Shown piece after piece: positions 44,772 through 53,654 of a DNA stretch of 64,000 bases. This DNA is from Paracoccaceae bacterium. GTDB taxonomy: Bacteria > Pseudomonadota > Alphaproteobacteria > Rhodobacterales > Rhodobacteraceae. Numbering within the stretch: the stretch's first letter is position 1; each line of letters opens with the position of its first letter. The notes below the pieces were generated by a model. It was not told the DNA's origin, searched no databases, and worked only from the letters and a program-made list of their open reading frames with translations. The position numbers and the translations under genes were made by a program. The stretch is from positions 1-64,000 of the forward strand of contig JAFIEE010000001.1 in assembly GCA_020832705.1 (NCBI GenBank). The letters are read 5' to 3'.

Positions 44772-45203
44772 TCAATCCCGCCGATGCACGACACTCGGAT
44801 TTGGAGCAGAACGGGCCACGAACCGAAACGCGACTCCCCTGTTCCGCCGCTTTATATCGCTTACATGCAGCGGCGGTATCCTGCCCTGACGAGAGCGGAT
44901 CACCGCCGGGAATGTGATCATCCGGGACGGGAAGCTACGTCTTGCATAGTGCACCTTGATCCAGCATCCCATCAGCAGCAACCGCCATCGCAGGGCATGA
45001 ATGCGCCTGGCGTCTTCGGCCCGCGCGAAAAGATCGATATCGTTGTCCCAGGGCAGCAGACGCCCTTCCCGGTAGATACCGAGCAGAGTTCCGCCATCAA
45101 TGCAGAAATCAATTCCGCTCCGATGCAAGAGGTCCGCAACACGCGGCAAAAGCTGCTCTGCCTTCTGCAACAAGCGCCCCTCAAGTCTTCGGCTGCCCGC
45201 CAT
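44772..45203 (-). pseudogene. Truncated LicD-like protein (copy A)
   Basis: First ~87 aa near-identical to 45705-46319 product (GTLLGIYREGRLLPWDNDIDLFARAEDA); C-terminus replaced by unrelated sequence. Confidence 0.8.
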
Positions 45204-45205
45204 GT

Positions 45206-45649
45206 TCAGTCGCCCCCTGTGAGTGCGTTGAGCGCCTGTCGCAACAACGTGCTTGATGTGGTTTCTGTGTAGGGAAAATAGACAATCTCTACATCGCGAT
45301 CCTTGAATTCGCGCTCCAAGGCGTTCCAGGCGGGGGTTCCACGCCAGTCGCTCCCCACCATCATCTTATTGAAACGCAATCGCTCCCATGCAGCGATCTT
45401 GTCCATGTCGTCCTGCGGGACGACCTGGTCAACAAAGCGCAGGCTTTGCACAATATCCACACGCTCGGCAAAGGGAATAACCGGCTTCTTCTTCTTTCTT
45501 TGAAAACAGAGTTCATCGGTCGTGACACCGACAATGAGATAATCGCAACTCAGTTTCGCGCGGCGCAGGATATTCAGATGCCCAATGTGAAAAAGATCAA
45601 ATACACCAGTTGTGTATCCGATACTGCCTTGACCCAAGTCCCCGTTCAT
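45206..45649 (-). CDS. Cytidylyltransferase-like protein (TagD-type)
   Basis: YTTGVFDLFHIGHLNILRRAK (HxGH), VGSDWRGTPAW, TTSSTLLRQAL; 147 aa. Confidence 0.9.
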   Translation of the reverse strand: MNGDLGQGSIGYTTGVFDLFHIGHLNILRRAKLSCDYLIVGVTTDELCFQRKKKKPVIPFAERVDIVQSLRFVDQVVPQDDMDKIAAWERLRFNKMMVGSDWRGTPAWNALEREFKDRDVEIVYFPYTETTSSTLLRQALNALTGGD

Positions 45650-45704
45650 TGCGAACCATCTCCTTATGAAATGCTCTGGCCGTATGTATTAATAAGTCCC
45701 AGGT

Positions 45705-46319
45705 CTACGTCCTGCCCCCCTCACCAGAGACAATTGCACTATCATCTTTCACCCAAGAATAATCCTTGACTGGCACCCGCCAGTCACCATAGCGCGCGGT
45801 CAGATACTCTTCGACATGCGCGGGGATCGGATAGGTCTTGCCCTTGAATTCGATTTCGTCAAACTGATCGTAATACTTCCGCGAAATTTTCTTGTGAACC
45901 TGATTCTTACAACCAATCACCCAATGATAGTCAACACCATCACAATATTTCAGAAATATATCAATATGCACTCTGTCACCATTGATCTTGGGAATATAGC
46001 CGATCTTCATGCTTCTTGGCGCACCTTCCGGAATCGGCCCATACGCCTTCTTTGACGGTCTGATCTTGATCCAACATCCCATCATAAGCAATTTCCAGCG
46101 CAAGGCGTAAATGCGTTCAGCGTCCTCTGCCCGCGCGAAAAGATCGATATCATTGTCCCATGGCAGCAGGCGTCCCTCTCGATAGATTCCGAGCAATGTG
46201 CCGGACTCGAGACAGAAATCGATTCCGCTGTCACGCAACAGATCGGCCACACGCGGCAAGAGTTGCTCCGCCTTCTTCAACAAACGCCCCTCTAGTCTCC
46301 GGTCTCCCGCCATGGTCAT
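45705..46319 (-). CDS. LicD-family protein (copy B, intact)
   Basis: ESGTLLGIYREGRLLPWDNDIDLFAR; conserved C-terminal half retained. Confidence 0.85.
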   Translation of the reverse strand: MTMAGDRRLEGRLLKKAEQLLPRVADLLRDSGIDFCLESGTLLGIYREGRLLPWDNDIDLFARAEDAERIYALRWKLLMMGCWIKIRPSKKAYGPIPEGAPRSMKIGYIPKINGDRVHIDIFLKYCDGVDYHWVIGCKNQVHKKISRKYYDQFDEIEFKGKTYPIPAHVEEYLTARYGDWRVPVKDYSWVKDDSAIVSGEGGRT

Positions 46320-46390
46320 TCGCTCCTTGTGAGTTGACTTAACGCTTGCCGCAGCAGTGTGCACGACGTTACTTCGGTTCAGGGTAAGAA
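46316..46390 (-). pseudogene. Vestigial 3' end of a second TagD-like gene
   Basis: Minus-strand reading FLP*TEVTSCTLLRQALSQLTRSE* aligns to the intact TagD C-terminus YFPYTETTSSTLLRQALNALTGGD*. Confidence 0.75.
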
Positions 46391-46416
46391 CTTGTCTTCG
46401 AATTCTTCAAGCTGTA

Positions 46417-46821
46417 TCAAAGAACTTGCCCAAGCCTTTCGACATAGGATCGCGCACAGCGGTCCAGATCCTCGGGTGTATCGATCTCATGCCAGAAACC
46501 GTCACCGGCCTGAACCGGAAAGATGGTCGAGCGCTCGATGATCGTGGCATAGGCATGGGCCGGAAACATTTGCAGACCCTTCTTAGCTGTCAGAACGGCG
46601 GCCGTCTCGAACAGGAGGGCAGAATCCTCGGCCCCAAATTTCATCAACTGCAGGCTTTGTGCATGGGCTTCAGCGGCCGGGACAGCCTTGCTAAAGCGCG
46701 TGATCCGGCCCTCTTCAATCACGACATTCATTTCGCCGTCAATGAGCGGCAAACGATCATCGATCAGGGCCGCAGTGGCGGCAGGCGCATTGATCAGGTG
46801 GCCATGCCTTCCCGCGAACAA
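46417..46821 (-). pseudogene. 3' fragment of a nucleotidyltransferase (LicC-like NTP transferase)
   Basis: DGEMNVVIEEGRITRFSKAV...GDGFWHEIDTPEDLDRC resembles C-terminal half; N-terminal GxGxR nucleotide-binding segment absent. Confidence 0.65.
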
Positions 46822-46852
46822 AAGACTGAATTTGTCAAGGAATATTACTCCT

Positions 46853-46952
46853 CCATGCGCGTTTCAGAAAATCCTGATGCGCGCAGGCACAGGTGCGGGT
46901 GTCTTGCCCCGCACAAACGCCGATCCCGCATCCGGTGCGATTACGCCTTGCT
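46853..46952. repeat. ~100-bp direct repeat, copy 1 (nested inverted repeats)
   Basis: About 91% identical to 48245-48344 with a 56-bp identical core (46883-46938). Confidence 0.95.
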
Positions 46953-46989
46953 GACCTTTATCCACGACTGCGAGATTCCGGTTTCGCAT

Positions 46990-48237
46990 TCATCGCGAAT
47001 CGGCTCCTTCTTCCAGCCCTATCTCAAGCCCCATACGCCGGACATCCTTCGGTGTGAACAGCGTGCGGCGCCACAACTGATTGGATGCCCTGTCCCGAGT
47101 TCGCATATCCGAGATATACCCAGGATCAGGGGTGCGCCATGTCTTGCCGTAATAGCCTTCGAGGATGCGCTCGGCATTGTTCGGCACCAGAACGGGCACT
47201 CCCGCCATCATGACCTGCCGGGCCGGCAGGATATCATCGCGCGTGCAGCGCACCTTCTTGCCGGTATACATGATCAGATCGTCCCCGTGGAACCAAAGCG
47301 GAACGCCCAGGGAAATGATGACGTCTTCCCCCTGACGATGTACGCTCAGATCTCTCCGTACTTGCGTAACCAACGGCCAAGCCTCAAGGCGTTTCGCGAA
47401 TTCAAGAGCCTCTTTCCGCACCTCTTCCGGGGTTTCGAGGTCCGACAGGTAGCTGACGTCGAAATCATCATCGTTTTCGATCACCCCGCCCTCGCGGATA
47501 CAGCCCAGCAAGGTGCCGTAGGAAACAAACAACGGCTTTCCGGTTGCAGCCTCGAACCTTGCGGCGATGTCGACATAGGCATCCAGGTATTCCTGCTGCC
47601 GCTTGGCGACTGCGTTCGGGTTGGCCTGTGCCAGCTCTCCCTTCTTGGTCAGCAGGTTCCCCTTTGCAGCGAGACCAGCGAGTTCCCCGGACGCGTTTGG
47701 AATCCGGACGCGGATGGCATCTGCGCCGCCATGGGACAGCCGGGCGCCGGTGTCGTCGACGATACTCAGCCCACATTCAGTCGGGAAGGACCTTACGAGC
47801 TCATGCCCAAGCAGGGCGTCGAACTTTGTCTGTCGCCCGGGCAAGTTGCGCTTGCAAACAGGGATGTCGTCGATGTGAACTGTCACCGAGGGCGTGTTAC
47901 CCGACTTCACCGCTCCCGCGATGAATATCCCGCCTTTCGACTCCAGCGCGTCAAATGTCCCTCCCGGGCGGAGGGCCCGGACGATCGCGGCGAGCGCGCT
48001 GGTTTCAACGACAATGCGGCTTGCGCCGGTTTCCGTCGGAACAGACCCTTCGCGAAGTCTCTGGCGCCGCGTCAGTTCAGCCTTCCAGGTCGACCTTCCA
48101 ATTATCCGCCAGCGGGTCAGGGTATCGATCCCCGGCAGGTGCACCATCAGCCACACGATGAGCGCATGCAGGCCGCGCCCGATGGGCGGAACGTAACAGG
48201 CGGCCCGGACGAGCCTTATGTATAATGTCTGGGACAT
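46990..48237 (-). CDS. LicD-family phosphotransferase-like protein
   Basis: FVSYGTLLGCIREGGVIENDDDFDVSYL; 415 aa. Confidence 0.85.
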   Translation of the reverse strand: MSQTLYIRLVRAACYVPPIGRGLHALIVWLMVHLPGIDTLTRWRIIGRSTWKAELTRRQRLREGSVPTETGASRIVVETSALAAIVRALRPGGTFDALESKGGIFIAGAVKSGNTPSVTVHIDDIPVCKRNLPGRQTKFDALLGHELVRSFPTECGLSIVDDTGARLSHGGADAIRVRIPNASGELAGLAAKGNLLTKKGELAQANPNAVAKRQQEYLDAYVDIAARFEAATGKPLFVSYGTLLGCIREGGVIENDDDFDVSYLSDLETPEEVRKEALEFAKRLEAWPLVTQVRRDLSVHRQGEDVIISLGVPLWFHGDDLIMYTGKKVRCTRDDILPARQVMMAGVPVLVPNNAERILEGYYGKTWRTPDPGYISDMRTRDRASNQLWRRTLFTPKDVRRMGLEIGLEEGADSR

Positions 48238-48244
48238 TCTTCCC

Positions 48245-48344
48245 CCATGCGCCTTTCAGGAAAACCGGATGCGTGCAGGCACAGGTGCGGGTGTCTTGCC
48301 CCGCACAAACGCCGATCCCGCATCCGGTGCAATACCGCGTTGCT
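48245..48344. repeat. ~100-bp direct repeat, copy 2 (nested inverted repeats), immediately 5' of LicD-like gene
   Basis: CCGGATGCG...GTGCGGG-TGTCTTGC-CCCGCAC...CGCATCCGG; 56-bp identical core 48275-48330. Confidence 0.95.
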
Positions 48345-48364
48345 GCCCCTTGCCATCGGACCTG

Positions 48365-49198
48365 TCACAACGACAGCCGTCTTGCATCTTCGCGCGAGAC
48401 ACGCATGCCATAGTGCAACATGACCGCCGCCGCTGTCAGTGCGGCCACAGCCGTAAAGACAACAAGGAAGGGCATCTGCACATTGAACAGGATTGCACCC
48501 AGGAAAAGCGGCGCCAGCGTCAACTGATTGAACTCCCGCGGCAGGCTCGACCGCATCCGGCGCAACACCCCCCCGCGTTTCGGCCCGTCAGGCTGGGCAG
48601 TGTCCGGTTTCGGCAGAATTCTGGCCGCCTTCTGGTGCACAAGCCGCATCAACAGGCTCAGGTTGCTTGCAAGCCCACCGAGCAGGATGAACTCTCCGGA
48701 AAAGAAGTAGACCGGTGTTGTCTGCTCGACATAGAGACCAAGCGCGAGCGGCATGAGCATGTAGCAGAAATAACCGCCGACGGCATCGAACCACGGGCCG
48801 AACAGGGATTTCAATCCGTTCGCCCGCGCAATGTTCCCGTCGACACAATCCAGCAGCGCAACAAGAACGAACACGACGGCGCCGATGAGTGCGAGCACCC
48901 TGTCTCCAGTGGCGATCAGAAACGCCGCAGGGAATGCCAGCAGCAGCCCAAGGAGCGTGACCTGATTGGCCGTGACCCCCATCCGGTGCAGAACCCAGGA
49001 TACGGGGATCGAAACCGGGCGAAACAGGTATCTTTCAACCGTGCTTGCGCCGTCCTTCTTGGACTGAGGGAGATAGGACTTGAATTCTTCAAGGGTCACA
49101 GTGTTCTCCGGTTCAGACAGGTGCCGCCCATATTCATCCTGCTGCCTATTGTTCAACGGATCACATTTCTTGCACAGGGCAGTATCAGTGAATATCAC
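48365..49198 (-). CDS. CDP-alcohol phosphatidyltransferase family protein
   Basis: DCVDGNIARANGLKSLFGPWFDAVGGYF (CDP-OH-P motif variant), multi-TM; 277 aa. Confidence 0.85.
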   Translation of the reverse strand: MIFTDTALCKKCDPLNNRQQDEYGRHLSEPENTVTLEEFKSYLPQSKKDGASTVERYLFRPVSIPVSWVLHRMGVTANQVTLLGLLLAFPAAFLIATGDRVLALIGAVVFVLVALLDCVDGNIARANGLKSLFGPWFDAVGGYFCYMLMPLALGLYVEQTTPVYFFSGEFILLGGLASNLSLLMRLVHQKAARILPKPDTAQPDGPKRGGVLRRMRSSLPREFNQLTLAPLFLGAILFNVQMPFLVVFTAVAALTAAAVMLHYGMRVSREDARRLSL

Positions 49199-49223
49199 AT
49201 TGATATGTCATGATTTTCGAAGG

Positions 49224-49769
49224 TTACTCAGTATAGAATACCGGCGCGTCGGGGTCGGGCGTGATGAATTCCCTTTGCAGCGTGGTCTCGATCGCCTCGG
49301 CAAGCGGCGTCTGGGCGGTGAAGCCTTCGACGGCGTGTGCGGCACTGGCGAAACGAGTCGTCGCGCAGAACTTCCGCACCCTGATCGCGCTGACGGGCAG
49401 CGTTCTGCCGCTGATGCGCGCGGCCACATCCGCTGCATGGCCTGCGACCATGCCCAGCCACAAGGGCAGACGCAGGCCGACCCCTTCCTTCCCGAAAAGC
49501 CGCCAGCGCACCAGCGCTACCAGTTCATTCATGGTCAGGTCGGGCTTGTCGACGTAGTTGTACAGATGCACCCCCGGACCGAAACCCGCAGCAAAATGCA
49601 GAAAGGCCGCAACGTTCTCGACATAGGCCATGGACTTGCTGTTCTGCCCGTTGCCGATCATCACGAACTTTCCGGAACTGATGAAAGACAGCAGGTTGAA
49701 GACATTGCCCCGGTTTCCAGGTCCAAACACCACGGTTGTCGTTCCTCGATCCCGAATGCAAGAAACCAT
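49224..49769 (-). pseudogene. 5'-truncated NAD-dependent epimerase/dehydratase
   Basis: TTVVFGPGNRGNVFNLLSFISSGKFVMIGNGQNSKSMAYVENVAAFL is SDR-extended C-terminal half; Rossmann GxxGxxG and YxxxK parts missing. Confidence 0.75.
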
Positions 49770-50154
49770 GCTGCACCTGCAAAGCCCACCGGCTGACCTG
49801 CCGGAAATTGCAGCAAGTGCAGGTCAACGCGGGCAAGGGCTTGCAGGTAATCACGAGGCTCAAGGTTTCGGGCGCCCCGATGTTCGGAGAGAGTGTGACC
49901 GATGTCGCCGGGTATTTCATCGACCCGCCGGATGTTGCCGTTTCGCTGTCTCCTGACGAGACGTCCCGGAACCAGGCGTCGGCCGGAACCAGGCCCCGGA
50001 TCGCACGCAACCGGGGCTGCCGCTCAAGGAAGAACCAGCCCAAGCCCCTGAAACCGATACCTCCAGACCGCGCCTGCAAATTCCCGGAGCGCGCCGCTGG
50101 GAAATCGCCACGGGATTTGCGACAAGACCCGCACCGGACCCGGCTTCGACGGCG

Positions 50155-50319
50155 TCAGAAGATGAGGCGAACCACCATCACGATCACCCAGACCCAGGCC
50201 AGGGCGCCAAGTACCGCACACGGGAGGATATACCATCCGGCAGACCATCGCTGCGCCCGTTTCGGGGCTTCGCACGCCCTGTGCGATGATTGTGAAACGT
50301 CACTCGTTGTGAATGCCAT
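50155..50319 (-). CDS. Small single-TM protein (54 aa), unannotated size class
   Basis: MAFTTSDVSQSSHRACEAPKRAQRWSAGWYILPCAVLGALAWVWVIVMVVRLIF; GGAG about 10 nt upstream. Confidence 0.4.
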   Translation of the reverse strand: MAFTTSDVSQSSHRACEAPKRAQRWSAGWYILPCAVLGALAWVWVIVMVVRLIF

Positions 50320-50391
50320 CGAAGCCAACTCCATTCGGGATGTGCCCCCCCGAAGCCCGATGATCCGGCAACGGGGGGCAATGGACGTGCC

Positions 50392-51144
50392 TCAGCGCAT
50401 CTGCTCCGAAATGCTGCTGCTCGATACCGGAACGGTGATCATTCCGCCCGAAGGCGTTACGTCGATCTGGCCGACCTCGACACAGGCCGGTCTGCTCCAG
50501 AGTTGATCCGATGTTTCAAAGCGAAGGCGCGTGATCCGCATGTCGTCGGAAACCCAGGTGTCGTGGACAAGGCCGATCATGGTCCCCGTGCTGTCAAAGA
50601 CAGGCATGCCGGTAAAGTTCTGCGAGTTACCCTCGCCTATGCACCGCGGCATACCCCCGCGCATCGTGACTGTCCCGCGCGGGACGACCGGCGTTCCCGG
50701 CGTGGCGGACCCATTCCCGCCGTTGCCGCCATTGCCGCCGTTTCCACCGTTCCCGCCGTTTCCGTTCCCGGGCTCACCGCCATTCGAGCCATCGCCGATT
50801 CCGACACCGATCAAACCACCGCTGCCCTCACCGCCGACACTGACACCCGCGGCGCCGCCGGTGCCGTCGCCACCGACACTGACACCCGCGGCCCCGCCGG
50901 TGCCGTCGCCCCCGACACCGACGCCTGCAACACTGCCGCTGCCGCTGCCGCCTATGCCGACGGACACCGCAGCGTCATCCGCATCCTGGCCGACCCCGAC
51001 AGAGACAACACCGCCCAGGTTGACCCCCACGCCATCGCCCAGGAATGCTTGTGCCTGGACGGCGGGGAAACAGATAAGCGCGCAGATCACGCCCGATACG
51101 GTGGTTCTGCGCGACGTTGCCGAGAATTTCTCAAGCATCGACAA
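50392..51144 (-). CDS. Secreted Gly-rich repeat protein with C-terminal PRC-barrel-like domain (paralogue 1)
   Basis: Signal peptide, GVGVGGDGTGGAAGVSVGG repeats, (NGG)n linker, GMPVFDSTGTMIGLVHDTWVSDDMRITRLRFE. Confidence 0.75.
   Translation of the reverse strand: MSMLEKFSATSRRTTVSGVICALICFPAVQAQAFLGDGVGVNLGGVVSVGVGQDADDAAVSVGIGGSGSGSVAGVGVGGDGTGGAAGVSVGGDGTGGAAGVSVGGEGSGGLIGVGIGDGSNGGEPGNGNGGNGGNGGNGGNGGNGSATPGTPVVPRGTVTMRGGMPRCIGEGNSQNFTGMPVFDSTGTMIGLVHDTWVSDDMRITRLRFETSDQLWSRPACVEVGQIDVTPSGGMITVPVSSSSISEQMR
50834..50911. repeat. 39-bp tandem repeat x2 encoding VGGDGTGGAAGVS
   Basis: CCGACACTGACACCCGCGGC(G/C)CCGCCGGTGCCGTCGCC(A/C) twice, two mismatches. Confidence 0.9.
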
Positions 51145-51752
51145 TTCTCCATCTTAACATCAAGTGACTTCAGGTCCCACGCTGCGCACCGGAACGGATC
51201 AGCACCTCCGAAGAAATCGAGGCACTCGGAACATTCGGCGACGGAGTTGCAATCAGAGGGTGCGCTCGCCCACTCTCTCTAAGGCAGTCCGCCAAAGGGG
51301 TGATATCCGCCTTTGGGTCGAACCATACCAAAGTGCGATACCGTCAAATTGCAGCAAGTCACTGTTTATATTATATAAATATCAAATCCGCGCGTGCACC
51401 CTGGCGCGCGGCGGCCAAGACTTCGGGGCTGCAGGGTCTGCCAGGCCGCCGCATCGGACCTTCGGTCGATAAGTCGGCGATCAGCCTGAGGGTGTATGTC
51501 GCACGCGCGGCGACAGTCGTATCAATGCACGGATCGCCTGGCGCCGAGCGTCGCACCGTGTCGTCAGTTCGCGGTTTTAACAGGTCCCGCGCATGAGGTT
51601 GGCTATCACGTGAGCGCCTCGGGTCCCGACTTCGCCGGGGGTCTTGCGGCCCGGGTTGAACCAAATCCGGGCCGCACCATGAGAACGGAAGCAACCGGTG
51701 CGCGAGGAGCAGTTGCAACGAATACGGACTGAAACAACACGGGATCGAGCTG

Positions 51753-52394
51753 ATGAGCATCTCTTCGAACTTTTCGCCGACCGGCGCCTCTCGACCGTCA
51801 CGATTGCATGAAGCGTTGCGCGCGCTGGCCGCGCGCTGGTCGGGCGGCAGCCCGGACCAGACCGAAAAGACCTGCAGCGCGCGCATCAGCAGCCCGCACA
51901 GCGCCGACGTCTCGCGGGAACTTGTGGAGTCGCTCTTCACGCGTGAGTCCGCGTTGCGCGCAGGCCTTGCGGATGATGGCATCAGCGACGCGCTTGCGAC
52001 GGTGTGTCACCTGGAATGCCATGTCGTCTGCGCCGGCGGGGGGCTGGCCGCGCATGCGTCATGGCTGTCGGACCGGTTCCGGCACGTCCGGTGCTGGACC
52101 AGCGTCTGCAGCGCCACGAACTTTGTCGTCGCACCGCGCAAGCCGTCGCCGCGGTTCCTGCTGGTCGATCATGATGTGGTCTCGGCCCGCGCCGATGTGG
52201 TGAGTGACCTGATCCAGTTCCGTCGCCATGAGCCATTGACCCCCGTAATCCTTGCGTCGCGGTGGTTCCGGCGCCACGAGTTTTCGCGCCTGCGTTCCGC
52301 CATTGCGGATGTGTCTCTGGCGCTGCCGGTCAGCGGCGAAACGATGGAACAGGCCATTGTCCAGGCGGTTGCGAATTGTGACCGACACCACTGA
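51753..52394 (+). CDS. Degenerate receiver-domain-like protein
   Basis: FLLVDHDVVSARADVVSDLIQFRRHEPLTPVILASRWFRRHEFSRLRSAIADVSLALPVS; 213 aa. Confidence 0.6.
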   Translation: MSISSNFSPTGASRPSRLHEALRALAARWSGGSPDQTEKTCSARISSPHSADVSRELVESLFTRESALRAGLADDGISDALATVCHLECHVVCAGGGLAAHASWLSDRFRHVRCWTSVCSATNFVVAPRKPSPRFLLVDHDVVSARADVVSDLIQFRRHEPLTPVILASRWFRRHEFSRLRSAIADVSLALPVSGETMEQAIVQAVANCDRHH

Positions 52395-52415
52395 CGCCGT
52401 GGCGGCCGAAAGCCA

Positions 52416-52886
52416 TTGAGTTGTCCTGTTGACCGGCTTCGTCTATGCAGGAACGGATCAGGCGACAGGAAGTGCTCGGACGTGACGCCGGAATCCGCAC
52501 GCGCAAAAGGACGCTGGGCAGCGGTGTTGCTGTGTCTCGTGACACTTTCCGCACCGCTTGCCGCCAATGCGCAACCCATCGACCGCACAGCGGCAGTCGC
52601 CGTCGCGGCTGACCGTGCGCCCGAGAACAGGTATCTTGATGTCATTGACGCACTCGAACGTCAGGGATACCGGATCCTCGCCGTGCGGCAGACGCTCTTG
52701 CGCCGCGTCCTGATCCGCGCCGAGACCGATATCCACCTGCGCGAGATCGTGGTCAGCCGTGCGAACGGTGGCATCCTGCGGGATGTCATCGTCGAGGAAT
52801 ACACCGCCGTACGTCGCTGGATCGATGACGCGCCCCCGGCGGATATCAGACCCGGCGACATCGACCCAACGTTGCTTCCGGACTAG
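52416..52886 (+). CDS. Exported small protein, PepSY-like
   Basis: Signal peptide WAAVLLCLVTLSAPLAANAQ; RYLDVIDALERQGYRILAVRQTLLRRVLIRAE...REIVVSRANGGILRDVI. Start could be internal GTG at 52482. Confidence 0.6.
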   Translation: MSCPVDRLRLCRNGSGDRKCSDVTPESARAKGRWAAVLLCLVTLSAPLAANAQPIDRTAAVAVAADRAPENRYLDVIDALERQGYRILAVRQTLLRRVLIRAETDIHLREIVVSRANGGILRDVIVEEYTAVRRWIDDAPPADIRPGDIDPTLLPD

Positions 52887-52952
52887 ACCCCCCATGCACA
52901 GCGGCTCCGGAGATCTGCATGAACGCGTCAACCCTGTCCTGCGGAACCGGAC

Positions 52953-53465
52953 ATGAAGCGCCACAGCAAAGGAACGCTCGTCCTTCTGGTCTGCGCTCTC
53001 GTCGTCCAGTTCATGGGGGCGGGATTCTTCATCGCGAAGATCCTTTCCGATGTCTTCCTGTTCCGGATCCCGTTCATTCCGTGGGAAATGGTCGAGGTCC
53101 TGGAGCTGATGGCCAGTGTCGGGCTGCTGTTCGGGGTGGCGAGCAGTGTCACCCTGATCCTGATGTCTGTCCGCAGGATCGATCGCCTTTCGGACCAGAT
53201 CACTGCTCTTGGCGGGCAGTTCCAGGAATACATCGACCGTCAGTTCCTGGAGTGGAATCTGACCCCGACCGAGCGCAATGTCGCCCTGCTGGCAATCAAG
53301 GGGTTCAGCAACGCCGAGATCGCCCGTCTTCGGGGCACGACCGAGTCAACCGTCAAGTCGCAACTCACATCGATATTCCGCAAGACAGGCCTTTCGAGCC
53401 GTCAGCAATTGACGACCTATTTCATCGAGGATCTGGTCTCAACCCTCGATCAGGGGCCGCAATAG
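52953..53465 (+). CDS. Membrane-anchored LuxR-type HTH regulator
   Basis: Two N-terminal TM segments, then LTPTERNVALLAIKGFSNAEIARLRGTTESTVKSQLTSIFRKTGLSSRQQL. Confidence 0.88.
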   Translation: MKRHSKGTLVLLVCALVVQFMGAGFFIAKILSDVFLFRIPFIPWEMVEVLELMASVGLLFGVASSVTLILMSVRRIDRLSDQITALGGQFQEYIDRQFLEWNLTPTERNVALLAIKGFSNAEIARLRGTTESTVKSQLTSIFRKTGLSSRQQLTTYFIEDLVSTLDQGPQ

Positions 53466-53654
53466 GCGCCCGGGCGCGCGGCTGCAGCCTGCCATGTTGC
53501 GGTCATCAGGATGGGGGGCGCGTCCGGCCCAGGCAGCGCGGGCGCAGGATTCTGCACCGCTATTGCAAATTCGGATGCACCCTGCGAGAGTGGGTCCCCT
53601 TTGCGGTTGGTCACGCTGCAGAAACAACCTCTGCGCGAAAGGGAGGGGTTCACA

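Noticed and set aside
46883-46938. Conserved short ORF (APDAGSAFVRGKTPAPVPARIR) inside the 100-bp repeat as a real peptide gene
   Set aside because: Also open in another frame (GCGIGVCAGQDTRTCAC); nested inverted repeats explain conservation at least as well, so treated as a nucleic-acid element until tested.
49800-51362. 14-mer AAATTGCAGCAAGT shared by ~49812 and ~51350 as a regulatory motif
   Set aside because: A few shared 14-mers are expected by chance in 64 kb; no further support.
51371-51982. 203-aa minus-strand ORF in the intergenic region upstream of the receiver-like gene
   Set aside because: No recognisable domain, overlaps the well-supported 51753-52394 gene; likely spurious.
52953-53465. 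Cognate quorum-sensing receptor for the LuxI at 19687
   Set aside because: Has TM segments and only the LuxR-type HTH; no autoinducer-binding domain and located ~33 kb away.
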